The notes under the pieces were generated by a model that did not search any database, was not told where the DNA came from, and saw only the letters and a program-made list of their open reading frames with translations. The translations under genes were made by a program, and so were the position numbers. Positions 43,885 to 52,646 of a stretch of 64,000 nt of DNA are shown here, in pieces; the stretch's first letter is position 1, and each line of letters starts with the position of its first letter. The stretch comes from Motiliproteus sp036960175 (lineage in GTDB: Bacteria > Pseudomonadota > Gammaproteobacteria > Pseudomonadales > Balneatricaceae). Where the stretch lies: positions 143,669-207,668 of the forward strand of contig JBALWH010000005.1 in assembly GCA_036960175.1 (NCBI GenBank), given 5' to 3'.

Positions 43885-44943
43885 ATGGCTCAGGAAATTG
43901 AACTCAAATTGAGCTTACCGCCATCTGCACAGCAACAACTGTTACAACACCCGCTGTTACAACAACTCAGCATAGCCAAATGTGAGCAACGACAGCTGTT
44001 TAACCTCTATTTCGACACCCCTGATCAAGCGCTCAATCAGCATCGCGTCGCGCTACGGATTCGGAGCCAGGGTGAGCGTTATATTCAGACCCTGAAAACC
44101 AAGGGCAATAGCGGCGGCGGCCTGCATCAGCGTCAAGAGTGGGAATGGGATCTGCCTGAGCCAGTACTGGACCTCAGCCTGTTGCCGGCTAATTCGCTAC
44201 CGGAGGCCATCGACATAGGGGCAATTCAACCCGCCTTTAATACCGACTTTATGCGCACCGCCTGGCAGCTGCAACTGAGACAAGATAACCGCCAAGCCCA
44301 CATCGAACTGGTACTGGACGATGGTTTTGCCGCCACTGGAAAGACATCTCACACAGGCAACGATAAAAATAAAATGCCAACAGATCCCATCAGTGAAATA
44401 GAACTGGAGCTGATATCCGGTGATCCGCAGCTAATATTCTTCCTGGCGATAGAGCTGACCAAAACCATTCCCCTTAGAATATCTCGCATCAGCAAAGCAG
44501 AACGCGGCTTTAGGCTGCAAAATTCAGCGGCAGGCCAAGGGCCAGCCGTCAAAACCTTTGCTAGCAGCGCTGCGGACCCCGCGTCGGAGCTGCTGGCGCA
44601 TCTGCTGGAATACTGCCAGTCATTGATAGAAAGTTTCGAGTTTGAGGACAAGCCCCAGTACTTAATCCAGTTAATGCAGCGCCTGCAAGAATTACAGGCG
44701 CTACTGTCCAGTTCTGCCATCAAGGTCTCCAGCATTACCACCCAACAGTTGTCAGAGAACTATCAACAGCTACAGGAATTGCTGGCGCCCTGGATACTGG
44801 AACAGCAATATCCCTGTAATTTTAGCGATGATAACGACCGCCAGCGGCGTTTGCGGCAATGCCGGGAATTACTGCAGGGGGTGCCTCTGGCTCAATGCCT
44901 GCTGCAGCTTAGCTACCGTGTTTTTCTGGATACTCGACAATAA
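43885..44943 (+). CDS. CYTH-domain inorganic triphosphatase (YgiF-like)
   Basis: 352 residues from ATG 43885 (GAGGGA upstream). The N-terminal CYTH domain has the EIELKL signature, YFDTPDQAL, RIRSQGERYIQTLKTK, EWEWDL and the late ISEIELELISGDP. A truncated CHAD-like helical C terminus follows (about 235-352). YgiF hydrolyses inorganic triphosphate and in E. coli is encoded just before glnE, as here. The gap to glnE is 76 bp. Confidence 0.88.
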   Translation: MAQEIELKLSLPPSAQQQLLQHPLLQQLSIAKCEQRQLFNLYFDTPDQALNQHRVALRIRSQGERYIQTLKTKGNSGGGLHQRQEWEWDLPEPVLDLSLLPANSLPEAIDIGAIQPAFNTDFMRTAWQLQLRQDNRQAHIELVLDDGFAATGKTSHTGNDKNKMPTDPISEIELELISGDPQLIFFLAIELTKTIPLRISRISKAERGFRLQNSAAGQGPAVKTFASSAADPASELLAHLLEYCQSLIESFEFEDKPQYLIQLMQRLQELQALLSSSAIKVSSITTQQLSENYQQLQELLAPWILEQQYPCNFSDDNDRQRRLRQCRELLQGVPLAQCLLQLSYRVFLDTRQ

Positions 44944-45019
44944 TGCTGAAAGCCTTGATCAGGGCGCTTTAATTAACATAACCTGATGGACTGAGGTCGA
45001 CACATTGAAGGATACAAGC

Positions 45020-47941
45020 ATGCAGGGTCCCCTACTCGAAGCAGTGCCAATCGAACTCCACGACGCCGTTAACCGCCATTGGCAAAATTTCTGCGCTAGC
45101 GCCGATGACCAGATCGTTTCCCTACTCCAGCAACAACCTGATACTTTCTGGCAGCAACTATCCCAAGTCTGGGCCTGCAGCGATTTCGTCGCGACCCAAT
45201 GCTGCCGCAAGCAGCACTGGCTACCGGAGCTTATCACTGACTTCAATCGCAGCTATGCCAACGGCCATATTGTTAAAACCCTGCAACAACAGCTGCAAAG
45301 TGCCTCTACCGAAGCACAACTCCACAGCACCCTGCGACAGTTCCGCAATAGAGAGATGGTACGGATTGTTTGGCGCGACCTGTTGCGTCATGCCGAACTG
45401 GAAGAAACCACTCGAGATCTCAGCGATCTGGCAGATGCTTGTACCGATCAGGCGCTTAACTGGCTATATCAGTGGGCCTGCGGAAGCTGGGGCACCCCTT
45501 ATTCTCGAGGTACTGATGATCAGCCGCCAGAACAGCAACGAATGGTGATTCTGGGCATGGGCAAGCTCGGGGCACAGGAGCTGAATCTATCCTCAGATAT
45601 CGATCTGATTTTCGCCTTCCCCCATAACGGTGAAACCCAAGGCGGTAAACGCTGCCTCGACAATCAGACATTTTTCAATCGTCTCGGCCAGAAACTGATC
45701 CAAGCGCTGGACAACAATACCGCCGATGGCTTTGTCTTCAGAGTCGATATGCGTCTGCGCCCCTATGGCCAGTCGGGAATTCTGTCTCCCTGTTTTGCAG
45801 CCATGGAAGAGTATTACCAGGACCAGGGCAGAGACTGGGAACGCTATGCCATGATCAAGGCCCGCGTTATGGCCGGCGATCAACAGGCCGGTGCGCAACT
45901 GCTGCTGATGCTGCGTCCTTTTGTGTATCGCAAATACCTGGATTTCAGTGCCTTTGAATCACTGCGGGACATGAAAGCGATGATCAATCGCGAAGTGCGT
46001 CGCAAAAACCTGCAAGGCAACGTTAAGTTAGGATCCGGCGGCATCCGCGAAGTTGAATTTATCGCTCAAGCCTTTCAGCTCATTCGTGGTGGCAGGGATA
46101 GCCGTCTACAGCAACGGGAACTGCGTCATATCCTGGCGTTATTGCCAGAAACGGTCGGCATGCCGCAACAGGCGGCTGATGAGCTGCTAGAAGCCTACCG
46201 CTTCCTAAGAAACGCCGAACACGGCATTCAAGCCTTCGCCGACAAACAAACCCAGGAACTGCCGGGTGACGAGCAAGGTCAGCTGCGTCTGGCCTATGCC
46301 ATGGGTTTTCAGGATTGGAATAGTTTCTTCCAGTGCCTGGAGCAACACCGCCAGCGAGTTGAAAAGCACTTTGCCGAAGTTATCGCTCCGGTTCAGGAAA
46401 CGGATGAGGACGATCAAGACCACATCGACTGGCAACCGCTATGGGATGCCGAACTTTGCGACGAAGAGGCAGAGAGTTTTCTACAGCAGCATGGTCATGA
46501 AGACGCGGCAGAAGCGCTGAGACTGATCGAAAATTTGCGCTGCAGCCGCAAGGTGGAAGTACTGCAGCAGATCGGTCGCGAGCGCTTAAACAAGCTAATG
46601 CCGCTACTGCTGGAAGCGGTCTGCAACGGTGAAGCACCCACCCGAACTCTGGCAAGATCGTTACAACTGGTCGAAGCGGTACTGAGACGTAGCGCTTATT
46701 TCATCCTGCTCATGGAAAACCCCGGCGCCCTGGCGCAATTGGTCAAGCTATGCTCTGCCAGCACTTGGTTTGCCGATTTGCTGGCCAAACAACCCATATT
46801 GCTGGACGAACTCATTGATGTTCGCAGTCTTTACGCCCCCCCTGACCGCGAAGCCTTGGAAGATGAATTACGGCAACAACTGCTGCGTATCCCCGAAGAC
46901 GATACTGAAGCTCTGATGGAAGCACTGCGTTACTTCAAGAACGCCCATGTGTTGCGCGTGGCGGCTGCCGAAATTACCGGGGCCCTGCCGTTGATGAAGG
47001 TCAGTGACTACCTGACCTATATCGCCGAGGTCATTCTCGATGGTGCACTGAAGATGGCCTGGCGCATGATGACAGAAAAACACGGATCTCCACAGCGCGA
47101 GCCTGGGGTTCCCTGTGACCCTGACTTTATTGTGGTGGGCTACGGCAAAGTTGGCGGCATAGAGCTGAGTTACGGCTCCGATCTGGATCTAGTATTTATC
47201 CACAACGCCGCTGCCAACCTAGCCACAGACGGGGCCAAACCCCTAGATAGCCAGGTATTCTTTACCCGCCTAGGCCAACGGATTATTCATCTGCTGAATA
47301 CCGCGACTACTTCTGGCCAGCTTTACGAAGTCGATATGCGGCTAAGGCCCTCAGGTGCCTCAGGGCTACTGGTTAGCTCTCTTGCCGCCTTCCGTAACTA
47401 CCAGCTCAAAGAAGCCTGGACCTGGGAGCATCAGGCGCTGGTACGCGCCAGGGTCGTTGCCGGTTGCCCTCGCTTGCGCGGCCAGTTCGAGACAGTCCGT
47501 CAGGAGGTTCTGGAACAACACCGGGAAACCAAAAAGCTGCGCCAGGATGTTCGAGAAATGCGTCTGAAGATGCGTGAACACTTGGGGTCAAAGAAAACCA
47601 AAGAAGGTGAATCTACTGTTTTCCATCTAAAACAGGATGCTGGCGGCATCGTCGATATCGAGTTTTTGGTGCAATACCTCGCCCTAGCCTATGCAGCGAA
47701 ACAACCGGAACTAATTCGCTTTACCGACAACATCCGTATTCTTGATGCAGTGGAGCAAAGCAAACTGCTACCAGCGGAAGAGGCTGAGCTGTTGCGTGAA
47801 GCCTATAAATCTTACCGCTCAATAGGACATAGGCGCTCCTTACAGGGGCAGTCCAACGTCATCAGCGAGCAGGAAGTTCTGGATCTGCGTCGCGCTGTTG
47901 CGGCCATTTGGGATCGTGTCATCGGAACTGCTTCCGAATAA
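45020..47941 (+). CDS. glnE: Glutamine synthetase adenylyltransferase/deadenylase
   Basis: 973 residues with two nucleotidyltransferase domains: LNLSSDIDLIF in the N-terminal deadenylylase half, and LSYGSDLDLVFIH in the C-terminal adenylylase half. KLGSGGIREVEFIAQ and KQDAGGIVDIEFLVQY follow each. It reversibly adenylylates glutamine synthetase under the control of PII and glutamine. The ATG at 45020 has GAAGGA upstream and replaces the TTG at 45005. It forms a functional set with the two glnK genes and amtB at the left of the window. Confidence 0.96.
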   Translation: MQGPLLEAVPIELHDAVNRHWQNFCASADDQIVSLLQQQPDTFWQQLSQVWACSDFVATQCCRKQHWLPELITDFNRSYANGHIVKTLQQQLQSASTEAQLHSTLRQFRNREMVRIVWRDLLRHAELEETTRDLSDLADACTDQALNWLYQWACGSWGTPYSRGTDDQPPEQQRMVILGMGKLGAQELNLSSDIDLIFAFPHNGETQGGKRCLDNQTFFNRLGQKLIQALDNNTADGFVFRVDMRLRPYGQSGILSPCFAAMEEYYQDQGRDWERYAMIKARVMAGDQQAGAQLLLMLRPFVYRKYLDFSAFESLRDMKAMINREVRRKNLQGNVKLGSGGIREVEFIAQAFQLIRGGRDSRLQQRELRHILALLPETVGMPQQAADELLEAYRFLRNAEHGIQAFADKQTQELPGDEQGQLRLAYAMGFQDWNSFFQCLEQHRQRVEKHFAEVIAPVQETDEDDQDHIDWQPLWDAELCDEEAESFLQQHGHEDAAEALRLIENLRCSRKVEVLQQIGRERLNKLMPLLLEAVCNGEAPTRTLARSLQLVEAVLRRSAYFILLMENPGALAQLVKLCSASTWFADLLAKQPILLDELIDVRSLYAPPDREALEDELRQQLLRIPEDDTEALMEALRYFKNAHVLRVAAAEITGALPLMKVSDYLTYIAEVILDGALKMAWRMMTEKHGSPQREPGVPCDPDFIVVGYGKVGGIELSYGSDLDLVFIHNAAANLATDGAKPLDSQVFFTRLGQRIIHLLNTATTSGQLYEVDMRLRPSGASGLLVSSLAAFRNYQLKEAWTWEHQALVRARVVAGCPRLRGQFETVRQEVLEQHRETKKLRQDVREMRLKMREHLGSKKTKEGESTVFHLKQDAGGIVDIEFLVQYLALAYAAKQPELIRFTDNIRILDAVEQSKLLPAEEAELLREAYKSYRSIGHRRSLQGQSNVISEQEVLDLRRAVAAIWDRVIGTASE

Positions 47942-47982
47942 CGATCCCAGGCCCTGTTTTTTCAGGATAAAATCGCACCTAA

Positions 47983-48018
47983 AAAAAAAGCCCTACTGAT
48001 TGCAGTAAGGCTTTTTTT
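47983..48018. terminator. Bidirectional terminator between glnE and ilvE
   Basis: Stem AAAAAAAGCC(C)TACTG / CAGTA(A)GGCTTTTTTT with one mismatch, an A-run on one side and a T-run on the other. It serves the convergent glnE and ilvE. Confidence 0.9.
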
Positions 48019-48037
48019 CATGCGAGGTAATCCGTAT

Positions 48038-49039
48038 TTAGCGCTCTACTTTGGTGAGCCAGCCGTGACGATCTTCAGTTTTTCCCCACTGAATATCATT
48101 CAGGGTCTGACGCAGCCTAACGGTCGTCTCACCGACCTTACCACTACCAACACTGTACTCTTTACCGTTATAAATCAGCGTACCCACCGGCGCCAGTACC
48201 GCAGCGGTGCCAGACAGCGCCGCTTCACATCCAGGCTTGGCAGTTCGTTCTAACAATTCTTCGACAGACAGCTGGCGCTCGGACACCGTCATGCCTAAGT
48301 CACGGGCAATAGTCAAAATAGAGTCACGGGTAACGCCATGAAGGAAACTCTCGTCCAGCGCCTTGGTAATAATTTCATCGCCATCAATCAGCAGGAAGTT
48401 GGCCGCACCGGTCTCCTGGACATCCCCTCCCGGACAGAACAGCACCTGATCGGCCTGATACTTTGCACGCGCCTCCATAATAGGTCGTAAGGCGCTGGCA
48501 TAATTGCCGCCGCTCTTGATCATGCCGTTATGAGGCGCACAACGCATGCCCTGATCATCAAGCAACAAACGCAGGCAGGCATCGCCACCCGCAAAATAAT
48601 CACCCACGGGGGACAGCAAGACATACTGACAGGAGGTCATCGACGGCGCTGCCGCCTTACCAATAGCGGGCTCTGTACCAAAATGAGTCGGGCGGATATA
48701 CATAGATCCCGGAGGCGCAGGCACTTGTTCCGCGAAATGAGCAACGCTGTCAGTAATCATTCGGGTGGTGGCCGCAGGGTCAATCTCGGGCAACGCTAGC
48801 AAACGACTGCTTTGGACAAAGCGCGTCATATTGCGATCGATACGGAAAATATTTATGGAACCGTCTTCGTGGCGGAAGGCCTTCAATCCTTCAAAACAGG
48901 TGCTGGAGTAATGCAGCACATGGGCACCAGGGTGCAGCTGAATGCTGTCACTGGAAACCATCTCAGGTTCACTCCAACCTGAGCCATCAAACCAGGAAAT
49001 CGCCATTTCAGGCATAAAAACGGTACCAAACGCGGACAT
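48038..49039 (-). CDS. ilvE: Branched-chain amino-acid aminotransferase
   Basis: 333 residues, fold-type IV PLP aminotransferase. HYSSTCFEGLKAFR, the PLP lysine in GMIKSGGNYASAL, and QETGAANFLLIDGDEI mark the family. It makes or degrades leucine, isoleucine and valine from their keto acids. It is of the 330-residue long type. It starts at ATG 49039 with TTGAGGTAG upstream and ends at a shared bidirectional terminator. Confidence 0.93.
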   Translation of the reverse strand: MSAFGTVFMPEMAISWFDGSGWSEPEMVSSDSIQLHPGAHVLHYSSTCFEGLKAFRHEDGSINIFRIDRNMTRFVQSSRLLALPEIDPAATTRMITDSVAHFAEQVPAPPGSMYIRPTHFGTEPAIGKAAAPSMTSCQYVLLSPVGDYFAGGDACLRLLLDDQGMRCAPHNGMIKSGGNYASALRPIMEARAKYQADQVLFCPGGDVQETGAANFLLIDGDEIITKALDESFLHGVTRDSILTIARDLGMTVSERQLSVEELLERTAKPGCEAALSGTAAVLAPVGTLIYNGKEYSVGSGKVGETTVRLRQTLNDIQWGKTEDRHGWLTKVER

Positions 49040-49253
49040 GTAACTACCTCAAAAAGTCAGAAAAATTCTCACTTGTAATTATTCTTATAAATCTTACCGG
49101 CAGGATGAATCCCGGCGTTGCAAGAACCCAGCGTTGGATTGCTGAATGGTTCGGTGAAGATTGTAATCACCAACGCCAGAAAATGGAATTACCCCCTGAC
49201 ATAAGTCGTGAGTTTTGAGCAAAATGAGTAAGATATTAGCATTGGGTTATTAC

Positions 49254-50060
49254 TTAATGACCTAAAAACCCCCCATACCCCTGCAATAATTGCTGCCAAT
49301 CCGAATCGCTACAGGCTGATGAAAACTCTTTATCGATAGAACGACGTAGCCGATCCAGATTACTTTTTTGCCAACCTTTGGACAAACTGCGCAGACGACA
49401 GCGATCAAAGTCGATCAGATAAACACGGTTATCTTGCCCCAGCAATATATTGCGGATATTCAGATCCACATGATCCAACCCTATCTGGTGAAACTCTGCC
49501 ACGGTGGCGCCAATCTCACTCCAGGGTAAGTCTGAGTTGTTATCAGACAAGCGATCCGCCATGGATTTCACTTTAGGCAAACGCTCGGTGAGCAGGTCAG
49601 CACGATAAAACAGACCTTCACGAACGACCCGAGCCGCCAAGGGCCTAGGTACAGGCAACCCCCTGTCATAAAGGTCAGCCGTCAGGTTTAATTCCAGCCA
49701 GGGCCGAGTTTTTGTCAATCCTGGCCAAAGGTAACTATCCTCACTAAAACGGGAAACCACGCCGCCGCGGCGATAATGACGCCAGACCATCGGCAAGACC
49801 TTTTGCTCCGGATCCGCTTTAGACGGGCTCGGTTGCTCCCGGTTGGACTGCTTCAAGCTGGATCGCTCAAGATTGGATTGCTGCAGAGAATAGTTGACGA
49901 AATAGCTCTCGCCTCTGCCGGGAGCCGAGCTTTCTAGCAGGCCTTGATCACGCCACCAGTTGAGATCAAACCAAGATGGAGTAATATGCTCAACCAGCTC
50001 CGGCACAACCAGCAAGGTTGTGCCTCCCTGTTGAAGGCTTTGGAATTTTATCGGTGACAT
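49254..50060 (-). CDS. kdkA: 3-deoxy-D-manno-octulosonic acid kinase
   Basis: KdkA/WaaP-like kinase: GRGESYFVNY, the RHYRRGGVVSRF loop, catalytic HVDLNIRNILL and metal-binding LIDFDRCRLR are present. It phosphorylates Kdo in the LPS inner core. Compared with other KdkA proteins there is an extra segment of about 30 residues (about 60-90), rich in Q, S, N, E, between GRG and RHY. Its ATG at 50060 overlaps by seven bases the start of a divergent glycosyltransferase gene. Confidence 0.88.
   Translation of the reverse strand: MSPIKFQSLQQGGTTLLVVPELVEHITPSWFDLNWWRDQGLLESSAPGRGESYFVNYSLQQSNLERSSLKQSNREQPSPSKADPEQKVLPMVWRHYRRGGVVSRFSEDSYLWPGLTKTRPWLELNLTADLYDRGLPVPRPLAARVVREGLFYRADLLTERLPKVKSMADRLSDNNSDLPWSEIGATVAEFHQIGLDHVDLNIRNILLGQDNRVYLIDFDRCRLRSLSKGWQKSNLDRLRRSIDKEFSSACSDSDWQQLLQGYGGFLGH
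49830..49886 (-). repeat. Imperfect 15-bp tandem repeats inside kdkA
   Basis: About three to four diverged 15-base units on the minus strand encode pentapeptides LQQSN, LERSS, LKQSN, REQPS. They lie in a region that is absent from typical KdkA proteins, so this is probably a slippage-expanded loop. Confidence 0.7.
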
Positions 50061-51160
50061 TAACAAAACCTATACAGCTGCCGCTTAAACGGGCACCACA
50101 GTCTATCTGCATCCTGCGTCTGTCTGCCCTGGGAGATGTCTGTAATGCAGTACCCACAGTAAGGGCTCTGCAACGACAGTGGCCCGATTGTCGCATAACC
50201 TGGATACTGGGCAAAACAGAACTGCAATTATTGCAGGGCCTTGAGGGTATCGAGCTGCTGGCCTATGACAAAAGTAGTGGTCTCAAAGGCATGCTGGATA
50301 TCCGCAAACAGCTGCGCGGATGCCAGTTCGATATCCTGCTACATATGCAGCAGGCGCTGCGAGCATCGATATTGTCTTTGTTTATCCCGGCCCGCATTCG
50401 CATTGGCTATGACCGCGATCGCGCCAAAGACTACCAGAACTGGTTTACCCGCTATCACCTGCCCACTCACCCGCGGGCGCATGTGTTAGAAGGTTTCCTT
50501 GATTTCGCTCATGCGCTGGGAGTCAACACCCAGCCGTTGACCTGGAATATCGACATCCCGGAAGCGGCTCGCCAGCAAGCCGACACGCTGACGACCGCAG
50601 GCCCTTACCTGGTCCTGAGCCCCTGCTCCCAGCAACGTGCACGGAATTTTCGCAATTGGCTGCCTGAAGGCTATGCCGAAGTGATCGACCATGCTTATGA
50701 GAAATACGGCCTGGAGACATTGATGACAGGAGGCACCTCCGCTATGGAGCTTGCCTTTGGTGAACAGATCAGCGCCCTGGCCAACCATAAACCCGTGAAC
50801 CTGATTGGCAAAACCCCATTAAAGGTGCTGCTGGCACTGATCGATCGGGCTCGCTTGGTCGTCGCCCCCGATTCCGGCCCGGCCCATATGGGCACCGCTA
50901 TGAACACCCCAGTCCTGGGGCTCTATGCCAGCACCAACCCAGACCGCGCCGCCCCTTATCTGTCCAGAAACTGGGTAGTAAACCAATACCCGCAACAGGT
51001 CCGCGAGCACTTTAACTGCTCGGTGGAAGATCTTGCCTGGGGCACCCGGGTCAGAGCTCCCGATGTAATGTCCGGCATCAGCAGCAAACAGGTGCTGAAG
51101 AAGTTCGATCAGCTGATGGCTGAAACAGCAGGACCGGCACCAGCCAATGAGGATTCTTAA
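50054..51160 (+). CDS. GT9-family LPS heptosyltransferase (WaaC/RfaC-like)
   Basis: About 368 residues from GTG 50054. ICILRLSALGDVCNAVPTVR is the N-terminal family motif, and APDSGPAHMGTAM and YASTNPDRAAPY the C-terminal sugar-nucleotide motifs of glycosyltransferase family 9. It is predicted to add heptose to the Kdo-lipid A inner core. The GTG is a judgement call; the frame is open to 50018. waaA starts within the last codons of this gene (14-base overlap), so the two are translationally coupled. It could be heptosyltransferase I or another GT9 core enzyme. Confidence 0.85.
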   Translation: MTLTKPIQLPLKRAPQSICILRLSALGDVCNAVPTVRALQRQWPDCRITWILGKTELQLLQGLEGIELLAYDKSSGLKGMLDIRKQLRGCQFDILLHMQQALRASILSLFIPARIRIGYDRDRAKDYQNWFTRYHLPTHPRAHVLEGFLDFAHALGVNTQPLTWNIDIPEAARQQADTLTTAGPYLVLSPCSQQRARNFRNWLPEGYAEVIDHAYEKYGLETLMTGGTSAMELAFGEQISALANHKPVNLIGKTPLKVLLALIDRARLVVAPDSGPAHMGTAMNTPVLGLYASTNPDRAAPYLSRNWVVNQYPQQVREHFNCSVEDLAWGTRVRAPDVMSGISSKQVLKKFDQLMAETAGPAPANEDS

Positions 51161-52436
51161 TCAATCCGCCCTTTATCAGACCCTGCTCTGGTTGCTGACG
51201 CCGGTATTGCTTTGGAAAACCAGAAAGCAGGACCCTGCTCGCTGGCAGGAACGCCTGGCCCGCTACAACAACATAGCTCTGCCCCAACAACCAATTTGGA
51301 TTCATGCTGCCTCGCTCGGAGAAGCCAAAGCCGCCTGCCTGCTGATTCAAGCCCTGAGAGACCAGGGCTATAACGGCCATTTTGTCGCCACCACAACCAC
51401 GGCCACAGGCGCCAACGAAATCAGCAAAGCGCTGCTCACCGGAGATATCCACCTCTATGCTCCCAGTGATTTAGGTCCGGTGGTGAAGCGGGCTCTTGAT
51501 CAGATCCAGCCCATTTTGTTGCTGGTGATGGAAGTCGAGATATGGCCCAACCTCTGGTCGGCCTGCAGCCAGCGACAGATCCCCATTTGTCTGGCCAACG
51601 CCCGACTCAGTGAACGCTCACTAAGGCGCTACCAAAAGTTGTTCGCCGGTTTAATGACCCAAACTCTAGCCCGGGCAGCACGGGTACTGCCTGAAAATGA
51701 AAGCGTGGCAGCACGTTTCCAAAGCCTCGGGGTTAGCAGTAAAGCCATTCAGATCGCCGGCAATCTTAAATACAGCCTGCAAATACCGGAACAGGTTCGC
51801 CAACAAGGGCAGCAACTCAGACAGCACTTAGGCGCTGACCGGCCGATCTGGTTAGCGGCCAGTACCCATGAAGGGGAAGAAGAGATCGCCCTGAATTGTC
51901 AGCAGCAGATTTTATCGCAGCATCCGGACGCTCTGTTAGTGCTGGTACCCCGGCATCCGCAGCGCTTTGATCGCGCGGCGTCGCTCTGCCAGCAGCACGG
52001 TCTTCGCAGTCAGCGCAGATCAACAGATACTACCCCGGTAAGGCCTGAGACACAGGTCTATCTGGCGGACAGTCTCGGTGAGTTACTGCCACTCTATTGT
52101 GCGGCTGATATGGCCTGGGTTGCCGGCAGCTTTTGCGATGTAGGCGGTCATAACATTCTGGAACCGGCGGCCTGTCTCTGCCCCATACTGGTGGGGCCGG
52201 ATATGAAAAACTTCTTATCCATCTGCGAAGAGTTCATCCAACAGCAGGCGCTGCTTCAGGCCACAACCCCTGAGCAGCTAAGCCAGCAGCTGTGCCAGCT
52301 AATACGCAATCCCGAACAGGGCCGCTCAATGTCTAGGACGGCAGCCGAACTTACCCGCCCCTACCAGGATGCCAGCGAGGTCCAGGCCCGTGCTACCCTA
52401 GAATTATTGGCCACATCAGCCTCTGCAACTCCCTAG
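51147..52436 (+). CDS. waaA: Kdo transferase
   Basis: 429 residues, WaaA/KdtA family (GT30). There is an N-terminal membrane anchor (about 5-22). IWIHAASLGEAKAACLLI, EVEIWPNLWSAC, WLAASTHEGEEE, LVPRHPQRFD and the C-terminal VAGSFCDVGGHNILEPAA are all family motifs. It transfers Kdo from CMP-Kdo to lipid IVA at the inner face of the inner membrane. It overlaps the upstream GT9 gene, while kdkA, the enzyme that phosphorylates the added Kdo, is divergent nearby. Confidence 0.95.
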   Translation: MRILNQSALYQTLLWLLTPVLLWKTRKQDPARWQERLARYNNIALPQQPIWIHAASLGEAKAACLLIQALRDQGYNGHFVATTTTATGANEISKALLTGDIHLYAPSDLGPVVKRALDQIQPILLLVMEVEIWPNLWSACSQRQIPICLANARLSERSLRRYQKLFAGLMTQTLARAARVLPENESVAARFQSLGVSSKAIQIAGNLKYSLQIPEQVRQQGQQLRQHLGADRPIWLAASTHEGEEEIALNCQQQILSQHPDALLVLVPRHPQRFDRAASLCQQHGLRSQRRSTDTTPVRPETQVYLADSLGELLPLYCAADMAWVAGSFCDVGGHNILEPAACLCPILVGPDMKNFLSICEEFIQQQALLQATTPEQLSQQLCQLIRNPEQGRSMSRTAAELTRPYQDASEVQARATLELLATSASATP

Positions 52437-52646
52437 CAACATTCATATCCTGCGCCTTTTTTTGCCCCGGGTTGATACTGTCTATCCGGGAATTGCCTAT
52501 GCTAGAATGGCCCACTTATTGTTATCCAAGTGGTCACTATTTGATTCTGCCTAGTTAAGGCAAACCTTGGTGTGAACGCGTTGTCTGGACTTCTCGCAAC
52601 GATCGCGAGCCGGGCCAGCAAGCAACTAAAGAACTGAATCCCTACG

